Source: an uncultured Shewanella sp. (lineage in GTDB: Bacteria > Pseudomonadota > Gammaproteobacteria > Enterobacterales > Shewanellaceae). From it: DNA of 64,000 nucleotides. Positions 1 through 8,783 of the stretch are shown here, piece by piece; position 1 is the first letter of the stretch, and each line of letters opens with the position of its first letter. Where the stretch lies: the NCBI RefSeq assembly GCF_947501665.1, contig NZ_CANMWS010000005.1, positions 162,147 through 226,146 of the forward strand, read 5' to 3'. A program made the position numbers and the translations under genes. The notes under the pieces are model-generated. The model was given only the letters and a program-made list of their open reading frames with translations. It was not told the DNA's origin and made no database searches.

Positions 1-292
1 TTCATTAACGCCATTCTTTAAAAAAATCTATGACTATCATATAAAATCTTCTTTTTTAAAACCAGTGGTTATCATAACTGTCAGGCATATAGCGATATTA
101 AAACGGCCACAAAAATCATCGTTCAAGAGAATATAACTTTCGTTGTGCTATTTAACAACATTCAATTTGCATCATTGCAGACTCAATCGTCGATAATCAT
201 GAATGAGAACTTAACCTGAGATGATAGAAATGCCACCGATGCGGGAGCCATTAATAATAATACCGAAATATACTCTCATTCAATCAGGACTA
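1..292. other. Gene-free left edge
   Basis: AT-rich sequence with no ORF that I would defend on either strand and no recognisable RNA. It lies just upstream of the inverted-repeat element at 293-554. Any gene to the left is outside the window. Confidence 0.5.
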
Positions 293-554
293 GGGCCTGT
301 TTATCTTTGGTGATTATTTCTGCAGCAGTTTGTGGGTTATTTATACAAGACAGAACTTGTGAGGTGTAGTTATTTTACATAAATAAGCGATAACGCCGTA
401 GAAAGGAGCCACAAACGCTGTCTGTAGGATTCACTAAACATGTTTTACTCTTTGTTGGGAGATATTTGCTTATATCACTTGGCATCATTCCTCCCGCCGA
501 GATTAAAACACGTTTATCTCGGACATAATTTAACCACCAAAGATCAACAGGCCC
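293..554 (+). repeat. MITE-like inverted-repeat element, family 1, copy A
   Basis: The ends are inverted repeats of about 20 bp: the left end starts GGGCCTGTT and runs through CTTTGGTG, and the right end runs CACCAAAG through AACAGGCCC. The interior has no usable ORF. A second copy sits at 50342-50544 in the opposite orientation; read on the minus strand it shares the ends and internal blocks such as AATAAGCGATAACG and the CTGCAGCAGTTTGT segment. Copy A is about 60 bp longer. The layout fits a non-autonomous transposable element mobilised in trans. No parent transposase is in this window. Confidence 0.8.
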
Positions 555-597
555 AAGTACCTTAATCGGATATGGCTATATTCTTCACAATATGAAA

Positions 598-1500
598 TCA
601 AACATAATCGAGTAATATGCCCTTCTTTTGGTGAAATAAATCCACTAAAAACTCTTTAAACATACGTAATCTTGTTACTTCCCGATAGTCAGGGTGTGAT
701 AACAGCCAAGCTTCATGCATCACTTGAGGCTCACAACCAGGCACGCGTTGCAGCTTCTGTTCATTTTCAGCAATAAAACAAGGAAGCATCGCCATCCCCA
801 TGCCCGACTTAACAAATTCAAATTGCAAGAGCCCTTGATTGATATAATGAACAGTCGGTATATGTGGATAAGGCGTCCTTTTAACCCAAGTTGGAAAACG
901 CTCTTTTCCTCCCCAACCAATCCAACGGGCTTTCGTGTTAGGATCCTGCAAATCATGTTGTTGTAAATAATCTTTACTCGCGTAACAACAACTTGCAATA
1001 GAACCTAATTTTCGACCGACAAGAGAATCAGGAACCTCCCCTCCAGCTTGTATCAATCGAATGGCAATATCTGCCTCAAAACGAGATAGATCCAACTGAC
1101 CACTCGTTGTCGATATTTCAATATCGATATCTGGATATTGATTTGAAAAATTCGATAATTCAGGAAACAAAAAACACTTTGAAATCACATCTGGCGTCGT
1201 CATGTGAATGTAACCGGTTAATTTTGTATCCCGGCCCATCAAAACTTGTTCAGCTTCTCTCATCGCACTTTCCGCATCTTCAGCATAATGCAGTAATGCT
1301 CTACCATCTTCAGTTAATTGGTACCCAGTCACGTTCCGATTAAATAATCGAGTACCTAGACTTCCCTCTAAATTTTCGATTCGACGAGATACCGTTGAAT
1401 GACTCATCATAAAATCTTCTGCAACAGCTCGAGCACTTCCCAGTCTTGATACTGCTAAAAAGAAACGAACATCATCCCACCCAACATTCTGTTTTTGCAA
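598..1500 (-). CDS. LysR-family transcriptional regulator
   Basis: 300 aa, the usual LysR length. An N-terminal winged helix-turn-helix lies at about residues 8-67, with the typical run AVAEDFMMSHSTVSRRIENLE. It is followed by a LysR substrate-binding domain to the end. The start is TTG at 1498-1500, preceded by AAGGATATAAG, a good ribosome-binding site; no ATG lies close by in frame. It is divergent from the haloalkane dehalogenase gene across 302 bp, the classical layout of a LysR regulator and its target, so it probably controls 1803-3569. The inducer is unknown. The family call is secure; the target is inferred from position. Confidence 0.9.
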   Translation of the reverse strand: MQKQNVGWDDVRFFLAVSRLGSARAVAEDFMMSHSTVSRRIENLEGSLGTRLFNRNVTGYQLTEDGRALLHYAEDAESAMREAEQVLMGRDTKLTGYIHMTTPDVISKCFLFPELSNFSNQYPDIDIEISTTSGQLDLSRFEADIAIRLIQAGGEVPDSLVGRKLGSIASCCYASKDYLQQHDLQDPNTKARWIGWGGKERFPTWVKRTPYPHIPTVHYINQGLLQFEFVKSGMGMAMLPCFIAENEQKLQRVPGCEPQVMHEAWLLSHPDYREVTRLRMFKEFLVDLFHQKKGILLDYV

Positions 1501-1802
1501 CTTATATCCTTAAAATAATAACTTAAGATCTAATTAAATGTGCTTAATAAACCCACATAGATATAAAAAATCAGCATACTAACTCATCATGAACCTATCG
1601 GTTCAAGAATAAACCATTGAGGTCTATTTATCGCTATTTGTTAAGTCTATTCAAAATTTTATACTTATACCATCAGAAAATAAGCTGCTAGGAAAAACAG
1701 CACAACTAAATGAAAATAATCACGAAAAGCAATGCTTCAAGCTGACAAGGAGTTGATACATACATTGCTCACTTTTTAAACTTAACGCTCAAGAGGTGGT
1801 TT
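1501..1802. promoter_or_regulatory. Divergent intergenic region (LysR / dehalogenase operon)
   Basis: 302 bp of AT-rich DNA between two divergent genes. Both promoters and any LysR operator must lie here. I see no unambiguous -35/-10 pair or single best T-N11-A operator, so no exact site is called. Confidence 0.4.
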
Positions 1803-2801
1803 ATGATAAAGCCATTAAAAAAAACAATCGAAACAGCTTTATTTGCATCCGTTTTAACATTAACAGCCTGCGCACCTAATTCAGCTCCCCCTCAAAACCA
1901 AGAAGAGAAAATAGCGTCAATCAATGCTGATTTTCCTTTTGACTCTCACTACATCAATATTAAAGGTTCAAAGATGCACTATATTGATGAAGGTCACGGT
2001 GATCCAATTCTTTTCTTACATGGTAATCCCACCTCCTCTTATTTATGGCGAAATATTATTCCTTATGTGAGTCATGATGCTAGAGCTATCGCAGTCGACT
2101 TAATTGGTATGGGAAAATCAGATAAACCAAATATTGAATATAGCTTTGAAGATCAAGCCACTTATTTAGAGGCATTTATCAACAAACTTAACCTCAAAAA
2201 TATTACGTTAGTCGTCCATGACTGGGGATCAGGGCTAGGGTTTAATTATGCTGCTCTAAATGAAAATAATATTAAAGGCATTGTTTTCATGGAATCTTTA
2301 ATAAAGCCATTTACATGGGAGAGTATGCCTAAAGAAGGCGCTGCCATGATAAAACAAATCAAAACCCCAGGAGTCGGTGAAAACATGATAATGAAACAGA
2401 ATTTCTTCATAGAGATGTTTTTACCCAACGCCATAATACGCCCACTCACTCAAGCTGAAATGGATTACTATCGCTCACCATACCCTACACCTGAAAGTCG
2501 TAAACCCATTTGGAAATGGCCAACTGAGATCCCCATCTCTGGAAAACCTAACAATGTACATAAAATTGTCAGTCATTATCAGCGATGGTTACAAGAGACA
2601 AATCTGCCCATGCTTTTACTCAATGCAACACCAGGCATGATGATCCAAGAAAATGAAGTCAATTGGGTCAAAAACAATATCAGAAATGTTCAAGTTATCA
2701 ATATTGGTCGAGGTCTCCACTTTATCCAAGAAGATAACCCTGATGCCATAGGAACGGCCATTTCTAGTTGGTATAACAATGCCAATAATTTTAAGTTTTG
2801 A
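1803..2801 (+). CDS. Haloalkane dehalogenase-like alpha/beta hydrolase, lipoprotein
   Basis: 332 aa. The N-terminus is a lipoprotein signal with lipobox LTAC (Cys23), so the enzyme should be lipid-anchored facing the periplasm or outside. The rest matches the HLD-II group (LinB/DhaA type). It has the oxyanion/halide-binding HGNPTSSYLWR (Asn75), VHDWGSGLGF with nucleophile Asp140 and halide-binding Trp141, catalytic acid Glu164 in FMES, and base His306 in HFIQEDNPD. All five positions of the HLD-II catalytic pentad are present, so hydrolytic dehalogenation of a haloalkane to alcohol plus halide is credible. The substrate is unknown. It is first in a likely operon with 2843 and 3273. Confidence 0.85.
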   Translation: MIKPLKKTIETALFASVLTLTACAPNSAPPQNQEEKIASINADFPFDSHYINIKGSKMHYIDEGHGDPILFLHGNPTSSYLWRNIIPYVSHDARAIAVDLIGMGKSDKPNIEYSFEDQATYLEAFINKLNLKNITLVVHDWGSGLGFNYAALNENNIKGIVFMESLIKPFTWESMPKEGAAMIKQIKTPGVGENMIMKQNFFIEMFLPNAIIRPLTQAEMDYYRSPYPTPESRKPIWKWPTEIPISGKPNNVHKIVSHYQRWLQETNLPMLLLNATPGMMIQENEVNWVKNNIRNVQVINIGRGLHFIQEDNPDAIGTAISSWYNNANNFKF

Positions 2802-2842
2802 CACGCAATCAATGTAATAACTTTATACTTTAGGACATCTTA

Positions 2843-3250
2843 ATGAAAAATAAAATATTCATCTTATTAACGACTTCACTCATGACCCTAAGTGTCTTTG
2901 GGGCAATGCCAAGTGAAGAAAAATCTTCACAATACAATACGGGTAAAGTGTACTTAATGGCATTTGGTAGCCCCAAAGATATAAACAAAATTAATCGATA
3001 TAAAAAAGTTGCTGGATCCATTATGAAAAAACACGGGGCCATCTTTCCACCAGTAAAATTTAAAATTAATGACGTTATCAAAGGAGACAGTATTGATAGA
3101 AATAACCCAAACCCCACTTTCCTCAATTATATCGAATTTCCAGATAGGCAGCATATTTTAAACGCTCTGTCTGATCCAGAATATATCTCTGTTATCAACG
3201 ATAGAAATAATGGTTTTAATCATCTAAACATTTTTATATTAACCCAATAA
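2843..3250 (+). CDS. Exported DUF1330-like small protein
   Basis: 135 aa. It has an N-terminal Sec signal (about residues 1-21, hydrophobic core ILLTTSLMTLSVFGA) followed by a roughly 95-residue domain resembling the DUF1330 / dimeric alpha-beta barrel group. Supporting features are SIMKKHGAIFPP, the IEFPDRQHI strand-turn and a final Pro-Glu-Tyr region (DPEYISVINDRN). ATG at 2843 follows TAGGACATC. It is a paralogue of the next gene, which lacks the signal, so one pair covers periplasm and cytoplasm. The biochemical role is not established for the family. It lies 41 bp after the dehalogenase and is probably co-transcribed. Confidence 0.6.
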   Translation: MKNKIFILLTTSLMTLSVFGAMPSEEKSSQYNTGKVYLMAFGSPKDINKINRYKKVAGSIMKKHGAIFPPVKFKINDVIKGDSIDRNNPNPTFLNYIEFPDRQHILNALSDPEYISVINDRNNGFNHLNIFILTQ

Positions 3251-3272
3251 CTTACAATAGAAAGGTGAACAT

Positions 3273-3569
3273 ATGGAAAACAAAACTTTTTTAATCGTAC
3301 TTGGCACGCCACAAAATAAAGAAGCACTACTCAATTATCAAGAGGCATCCGCTTCCATTATGAAACATTTTGGTGCAAAACTACCTCCAAATAAGTTAAA
3401 TATAAACACAAGATTAGTGGGCTCTAGCCGCCCAAAGTTTATGATGAAAGTGGAGTTTCCATCTCCTCAACATATTAAAGATGCCTTTAATCATCCTGAT
3501 TATCTTGCCATTGTAAAAGATAGAGATGAAGGGTTATCTGATTTGCATATCTTTATAGCAAATGAATAG
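3273..3569 (+). CDS. DUF1330-like small protein, cytoplasmic paralogue
   Basis: 98 aa with no signal peptide. It aligns by eye over its whole length with the mature part of the preceding gene: SIMKHFGAKLPPNKL, VEFPSPQHIKDAF, HPDYLAIVKDRDEG. It is predicted to adopt the small ferredoxin-like dimeric barrel fold of DUF1330 proteins. The ATG follows GAAAGGTGAACAT, a good ribosome-binding site. It starts 22 bp after its paralogue, so a tandem duplication within one operon is likely. I cannot assign a reaction; a link to the adjacent dehalogenase is only contextual. Confidence 0.6.
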   Translation: MENKTFLIVLGTPQNKEALLNYQEASASIMKHFGAKLPPNKLNINTRLVGSSRPKFMMKVEFPSPQHIKDAFNHPDYLAIVKDRDEGLSDLHIFIANE

Positions 3570-4368
3570 AAGCAATAATCTTCATAATAAAAATATTAAT
3601 CACTACTTTTTATATCAAATGTTAATCATCCATAATAAAAAGTATAAAAAGAAAACTTAAGTTTTATATAGTTAATAACATACTACCTCCATTATTAAAA
3701 ATTAAAACTTTAGTGCATAACAGCCTAATATTTCTATTTATATTAGGCTATTACTCTTTTAAGTATTTCAAATTGACACATTCAAAACAGAAACTAAAAA
3801 ATGACATATTCATTTTATATTGACAGAATGACTCATCAGGTAACCCCTATCAGTAATAATATTCAAAAATATTTATTATACTGACGATTAATACTTTAAT
3901 GACCATAATAACAAAAATACCTATACCGCCCATGCCCTTCATATCAAAAATACTGAATATTTATAATAATAATCCCACTACCTTATTTAAACCACTTATA
4001 ACAATTAATGTTACACTTATAAGTAAAAAGCCAAAATGTTAAAAATAACATACTAACCTACAAATACACTTAAAAAACAACATCCAATGATAATACCCCC
4101 TTAGCACTCAATTTAATCTAGATTGAAATAAACACACTTATAGCAAGTGATGAACTACTATTATTCAGTCTATCAAATAAAATGATAGTCAAAATATCCT
4201 AGTCCCTATCATTGAGAAAGAAAACATGATTAGGTACTAAAAAATCCATGCTATGAATAATACTATGAACATTAATATAAAGTTAAGATCATACTGATGA
4301 AGGATGAAATATATCGACTCCAATTTTTAGGTAATTGACTTTACTCATAAACATCAAAAGGACTTAAT
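3570..4368. other. Gene-free AT-rich interval
   Basis: About 800 bp with no ORF worth calling. It contains one hairpin (3722-3749, listed separately) and, near its right end, the ribosome-binding site AAAAGGAC of the following gene. Otherwise I see nothing in it. Confidence 0.5.
3722..3749 (+). terminator. Hairpin, probable terminator of the dehalogenase operon
   Basis: A perfect 10-bp stem AGCCTAATAT / ATATTAGGCT with an 8-nt loop, followed by TATTACTCTTTT. The T-tract is interrupted and the hairpin lies about 150 bp after the last stop codon, so its efficiency as an intrinsic terminator is uncertain. Confidence 0.5.
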
Positions 4369-5835
4369 ATGTGTAATAGAAAAAACATGTTGTTTTCAAT
4401 ATTCATAATCACCTCTTTATTTAATTTCTCTGTCAATGCAGCCAATGTTTGTACCGATATGAAAAAAGCAGAGATATTAGAGTGGGTATCAGAAATACGA
4501 CCAAGTGCAACAATAGATTGCGATTTATCATTGAAAAGCACAGATGTCATCACTAAAAAAATATACTTCGAAGGTGATGATGCATCCAATACCAGCTTAA
4601 ATTGTAATAGTGCAAAAATCGACTTAAATGTGGGTATCAGAGCCGGAATATTTTCAATGGAAAATGATGATGCCATCACCATTCAATCGAGTAAAGATAA
4701 AGATACTTGGTCTGTACCACAAAATATCGTCATTCAAGATTGTAGAATAAGCGGCAGTATTCGTGTTATTGGCATGGACGATAATGAATTTGCAGACGAT
4801 CTTACGGCGTCATCTTTAAATACCGGACACACAGAAAGAAGCAATAGCACAGCACCGAGTAACATTCTATTAAAAAACCTTGAAATTGAAGCGTTATTCC
4901 GCCCAGCTCTTTATCTATCACCTGGGGTCAATCGAGTCACATTACAGCAATCTTATCTTCACGGAGCCTCTGATACTGTTGGCTTATATTTAGATGCAGA
5001 GTCTAATTACCACAACGTATTAGAAAATACAATTGCAGTCAATACATCAGACTACATGGTGGCACTTGATGGGTCTGCTTACAATAGGATTGAATACAAT
5101 TATATTGTTGCCAATAATACCGGAGGAATTTATTTATTCCGTAATTGTGGTGAAGGCGGAATGGTACGTCATCAAACAGCCAGTTTTAATAGCATTCAAA
5201 ATAATTACTTCATTTACAATAACTATCTAAATGATAAATCCGCCATCAATATTGGTGCAAACAATGGAGAGCAGACTTACTGTATTGAGGATGACAACAA
5301 TAATCTAAAATACACAAGCTCTACAGATAATCAAGATAATACAGAAAGTAATACCGTGATGTATAATCAATTTTTAAATGCCGATCCTCATGAGCTAATT
5401 CGCTTTGGTTCAGACGAAGATGAAGCCTTAAATGAGGCTTCAGTCTATGCCAATTTTAGAGTGACATCCTTTAAGCAAAATATCGAACCTGAAATTGTTG
5501 AGTTTGAATGTAAGGTAGAAACAAACAGTTACGGATGCTATAAATATGCCACTTGCCCTGACAATAAAATTAGTGCATCTGTCAGAGCAGCCTGTAATTT
5601 AGAGTGGGGCTCAGTTTCTCTTTATGATTTACCTCATTGGGGACACATCGACGTCATACGTGAGAGTGATACCTTACCTGACAGTGAATGCCTCGTTCAT
5701 GAAACAAGCAGCTACCTTGAAGACAGCCACACAAATGCTTACCCAAGTTATAACAACCAAATGTTTATCGGTTGTAAGGAACATGACCAAAATGGCGGAG
5801 ATTGCCATATATTAGGTCAACAAATTTGCCTCTAA
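4369..5835 (+). CDS. Secreted right-handed parallel beta-helix protein (copy 1)
   Basis: 488 aa. A Sec signal spans about residues 1-24 (ending SVNAA). The middle, about residues 90-310, is a run of short strand-turn units rich in Asn, Gly, Ser and aliphatics (IVIQDCRISGSIRVIG, NILLKNLEIEALFRPALYLS, NVLENTIAVN, NRIEYNYIVANNTGGIYL). This is typical of pectate-lyase-like parallel beta-helices. The C-terminal third is Cys-rich (CKVE, CYKYATCPD, ECLVHE, GCKEHD, DCHILGQQICL), suggesting disulfides and an extracytoplasmic location. AAAGGAC precedes the ATG. No lyase or hydrolase active site can be named. It is paralogous to the next gene. Confidence 0.7.
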   Translation: MCNRKNMLFSIFIITSLFNFSVNAANVCTDMKKAEILEWVSEIRPSATIDCDLSLKSTDVITKKIYFEGDDASNTSLNCNSAKIDLNVGIRAGIFSMENDDAITIQSSKDKDTWSVPQNIVIQDCRISGSIRVIGMDDNEFADDLTASSLNTGHTERSNSTAPSNILLKNLEIEALFRPALYLSPGVNRVTLQQSYLHGASDTVGLYLDAESNYHNVLENTIAVNTSDYMVALDGSAYNRIEYNYIVANNTGGIYLFRNCGEGGMVRHQTASFNSIQNNYFIYNNYLNDKSAINIGANNGEQTYCIEDDNNNLKYTSSTDNQDNTESNTVMYNQFLNADPHELIRFGSDEDEALNEASVYANFRVTSFKQNIEPEIVEFECKVETNSYGCYKYATCPDNKISASVRAACNLEWGSVSLYDLPHWGHIDVIRESDTLPDSECLVHETSSYLEDSHTNAYPSYNNQMFIGCKEHDQNGGDCHILGQQICL

Positions 5836-5853
5836 TGGTGGTTATGTGAAACC

Positions 5854-5893
5854 GTCAACACCATTGATACTTTCGCAAGCCAATGGTGTTGAC
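5854..5893 (+). terminator. Hairpin between the beta-helix genes
   Basis: A perfect 13-bp inverted repeat GTCAACACCATTG / CAATGGTGTTGAC around a 14-nt loop, 19 bp after the stop of the first beta-helix gene. The stem is strong but there is no U-run, so it may be an mRNA-stabilising or partial terminator hairpin between the two paralogues. Confidence 0.5.
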
Positions 5894-6075
5894 AAATCAT
5901 TATGCCACTCATTACTGCCACAATTGACGTTTCCTGTTTTCATTTTGAACATTAAATTCATTTTAAAACATTGACACTTTAACACCAACAACTATAAAAC
6001 TAGTATTTAGCTGTATTTCAATTAATTCACATCCACAAATAATCTCAATGCTTAATCAACATAAAAGGATTTTTC

Positions 6076-7659
6076 ATGTTATTATTCAAAAAGATACTGA
6101 TAGCCACCCTCATCACCTCCCCCTTATTACTCATTCCAGCCAAAGCCGATAATATTTGCTCAAAAGAGAAAAAATCTGACATTCTAAGCCCAATTACCAA
6201 AGAGAATCACACCGTGTCAATAGACTGTAATTTAACGCTAGACAGTCATGATGTAATAACCAAAAAAGTCCTCTTTGAAGGTGAGAGATCATCAAACACT
6301 TATCTCAACTGTAATAATGCGTTAATTGATCTTACTGTCGGTATTGAAGCTGGGATCTTTACAGCCCAAACAGAAGATACTATCGCTATACAATCCGTTC
6401 AAAAAGCAGATAATACTTGGTCTGTTCCTCACGATATTCATATACAAGATTGCCAAATTAAAGGCAGCATTCGGCTCACAGGTATGAAAAATGATGCTCA
6501 ATCCAATCCGATGACAAGCTTCGAAATAGGAATGAACCATACCAAACGAGCCAACCTTGCCGCTCCTCATCGTATTAGCCTGAAAAATATAAATATTGAA
6601 GGGTTATACCGCCCTACCCTGTATTTGTCAGAAGGTGTTAATCATGTCACCTTAGAGCATTCTAATCTACAAGGAGTATCTAACACTGTCGCGCTCTATC
6701 TTGATGCCGAGTCTAATTTCAATAACATTAATAACAATACCATTCATGTCAATACTCAGCAGCAACTCATGTCACTTAATGGCTCAGCTCATAACGTGAT
6801 CAAAAATAACCATCTGACATTAAACGACAATGGCGGCATTTATCTTTTTCATCGTTGCGATCAAGAAAACCCTCTTCTCCATCAAAGCACCAGTCTTAAT
6901 CAAATAGAAGCCAATTACTTTACTTTAGAGCATATCAGTAATCATCCTTCCATCAACCTCAATGCTCGTCGTGGTGAGCAAAACAATTGCAGCAATGCTC
7001 ATGCTGATACACTCAACAACACCATTATTTATAATCAATTCTTACACACTGACCCTAAGGACGTCATTACTTTTGATAACATCAGCACGTTACAAAAACA
7101 TGAAAATACAGAAGACATTTTATCAAGCTACGCCAATATTAGTGTCACAGAATTTCGCACCGATGCGGTTGCCGAAGTGGAAGAGTTTGAATGTTTTATT
7201 GAAGGTGCCGACCCAAGTGGTTACGGTGGAATAGCGTGTATAATCCAATGTCCTTCAAATAAAATCAATGCCTCTATTCGAGTTGGTTGTGATTTAGAAG
7301 ATTTCATGTTTGAAGGCTATAATGCTGCAATCCCCAATTCAGACGATCCTCGTTGCACCGGTTGTAGTGGAGATACTGCTAATACCCATTACCAAAGAGA
7401 ATTCATTGATACTATCTCATGGAATCATATGGTCATTCGTAATGAAGAAGATTGCGAAAATCCAGAAGCTGGAACATGTGGGGGCGTAGACCCTGATGAT
7501 ATAAGAGGACTCTGTATGGTAGATGACATCAGTGCAAGCACAGAAGAAAGTCATACACACCTCATACCCAGCTATACCAACGAAACCCTTGTAGCCTGCC
7601 ATGAAACTGACGGTAATGGGGGTGATTGCATGGCTTCTGGACAAATACTCTGCCTTTAA
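6076..7659 (+). CDS. Secreted right-handed parallel beta-helix protein (copy 2)
   Basis: 527 aa, paralogue of the preceding gene with the same order of parts. A Sec signal covers about residues 1-24 (ending PAKA), followed by an early ICSKEKKSDIL block equivalent to VCTDMKKAEIL in copy 1. Beta-helix coils follow (IHIQDCQIKGSIRLTG, ISLKNINIEGLYRPTLYL, NNINNNTIHVN, NGGIYLFHRC). The tail is Cys-rich, ending GGDCMASGQILCL. It is about 40 aa longer than copy 1 because of an extra Cys-containing insertion near residues 400-450 (CTGCSG). The ATG follows AAAAGGATTTTTC. It is probably exported; ligand and activity are unknown. Confidence 0.7.
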   Translation: MLLFKKILIATLITSPLLLIPAKADNICSKEKKSDILSPITKENHTVSIDCNLTLDSHDVITKKVLFEGERSSNTYLNCNNALIDLTVGIEAGIFTAQTEDTIAIQSVQKADNTWSVPHDIHIQDCQIKGSIRLTGMKNDAQSNPMTSFEIGMNHTKRANLAAPHRISLKNINIEGLYRPTLYLSEGVNHVTLEHSNLQGVSNTVALYLDAESNFNNINNNTIHVNTQQQLMSLNGSAHNVIKNNHLTLNDNGGIYLFHRCDQENPLLHQSTSLNQIEANYFTLEHISNHPSINLNARRGEQNNCSNAHADTLNNTIIYNQFLHTDPKDVITFDNISTLQKHENTEDILSSYANISVTEFRTDAVAEVEEFECFIEGADPSGYGGIACIIQCPSNKINASIRVGCDLEDFMFEGYNAAIPNSDDPRCTGCSGDTANTHYQREFIDTISWNHMVIRNEEDCENPEAGTCGGVDPDDIRGLCMVDDISASTEESHTHLIPSYTNETLVACHETDGNGGDCMASGQILCL

Positions 7660-7670
7660 TCAATAAATGT

Positions 7671-7715
7671 ATAATAAAACGGCGCCAAAAAGACATTTTT
7701 ACGCCGTTTTATTAT
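7671..7715. terminator. Bidirectional intrinsic terminator
   Basis: A perfect 14-bp stem ATAATAAAACGGCG / CGCCGTTTTATTAT with an interior loop of 17 nt, lying between the convergent beta-helix gene (+) and the deaminase fragment/def (-). The A/T-rich arms give a U-run in either direction. Confidence 0.75.
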
Positions 7716-7750
7716 AAAATCACTTCCATCTAATATACATAAATAACCAA

Positions 7751-7957
7751 TTATGAATACCCAAGATAATGCTGCAAAAAACCCATCACGAATTTTGATC
7801 CCACACCAATATCGACTTGAATACCTGCTTCTTTAAGAATATGAACACCTTTACCATTATTTCTTGGATCAGGATCAAGTATTGCCACCACAATGCGCTT
7901 AAGGCCACTTTGCGCTAACATCTGTGCACATGAAAGAGACGGGCAACCAATTTTCAT
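7751..7957 (-). pseudogene. C-terminal fragment of a CMP/dCMP (RibD-like) deaminase
   Basis: 68 codons. The text CPSLSCAQML, then GLKRIVVAILDPDPRNNGKGVHILKEAG, matches the region from the PC-x-x-C zinc motif to the end of the cytidine/deoxycytidylate and RibD deaminase domain. The N-terminal half, including the H-A-E catalytic motif, is absent. The next sequence upstream is the end of def, with only 40 bp between. The first of the two zinc Cys is retained (C5) and the second appears as C10. I read it as a truncated remnant; expression of a free domain half cannot be excluded. Confidence 0.65.
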
Positions 7958-7997
7958 CAGTCATTTTGATTATCATCAAAGAAGTGCATCATAAAAC

Positions 7998-8501
7998 CTA
8001 ACTGGCTTTTTTAAGTCGCTTAACCACTTTACTTACCGCTCTTTGACGCTTTAAAGGCGATAAATAATCAATAAATAAATGACCATGAAGATGATCGATT
8101 TCATGCTGCATGACAATAGCAAGAAAATCATCGCTCTCAATGGTCATGTCATTACCAAAACGATCTTGCGCTGTGACTGTCACAATAGAAAAGCGTTCTA
8201 CATCCGCATAAAAATCCGGTATTGATAAACAGCCTTCTTGTCCCATCAGCTTATCTTCCCCCTTTGTCACCTGAGGATTAATTAAAATCAACGGCTCATC
8301 TCTATTGTCTGATATATCAATAATAACAATAGCTTCTTCACGGCCCACTTGTGTTGCAGCTAAACCTATACCGTTACTGGTGGCATATAATGTTTCCAGC
8401 ATATCCTCAATGAGAGACTGTACAGAATTAAAGTCAACAACAAGCTTGGCTATATTTTTCAGCCGTAAATCTGGTGCCGTTAAAATCGTTAAAACAGCCA
8501 T
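7998..8501 (-). CDS. Peptide deformylase
   Basis: Removes the N-formyl group from nascent proteins. All three family motifs are present: NGIGLAATQVG (motif I), QEGCLSIP with the metal-binding Cys (motif II), and QHEIDHLHG with both His ligands and catalytic Glu (motif III). I place the start at the ATG at 8499-8501 because GAGGAG lies 6 nt upstream; a TTG 12 nt further up has no such site. The protein is then 167 aa. It is not next to fmt, so it may be an accessory deformylase rather than the def of the def-fmt operon. It is followed by the deaminase fragment. Confidence 0.93.
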   Translation of the reverse strand: MAVLTILTAPDLRLKNIAKLVVDFNSVQSLIEDMLETLYATSNGIGLAATQVGREEAIVIIDISDNRDEPLILINPQVTKGEDKLMGQEGCLSIPDFYADVERFSIVTVTAQDRFGNDMTIESDDFLAIVMQHEIDHLHGHLFIDYLSPLKRQRAVSKVVKRLKKAS

Positions 8502-8755
8502 ATTACTCCTCAATTAGCTAAATTCCATTTTAAAATAGTATACACTTGATTTAATTATACTAATAGAGTTTATATCCTATATTATCAAGAAGAAGCCGCT
8601 GTGTGCATCACCTCATTTTACGCCACTGAATCCGCCTTTGATGTTTGCCCTTATCTATTTCTAGTGAATCGCTCGTTATTCAATGCTACATCCTACCTTA
8701 ATATAGGTGGGATATTGCACTTGCGAGTTGAATCCGCCGATTACCAATGTTCTTT

Positions 8756-8783
8756 GACACTCATTATCCCGAATTCAGGTTAA
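8756..8783 (-). repeat. Solo end of inverted-repeat element family 2
   Basis: 27 nt of this stretch, read on the minus strand, equal the left end of the complete element at 43735-43966 with one mismatch (TAACCTGAA-t/c-TCGGGATAATGAG). No matching second end is visible within 300 bp, so this is a decayed or truncated copy. It abuts the stop codon of the next gene. Confidence 0.65.

Noticed and set aside
2830..3154. Minus-strand ORFs opposite the DUF1330-like genes
   Set aside because: Mirror frames of AT-rich coding DNA without sites or recognisable protein text.
8502..8513. An upstream TTG start for def
   Set aside because: GAGGAG fits the ATG at 8501; the TTG lies inside or before that site.
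8601..8783. A 60-codon plus-strand ORF between def and the 8784 gene
   Set aside because: No ribosome-binding site, and its end overlaps a MITE end; composition looks random.
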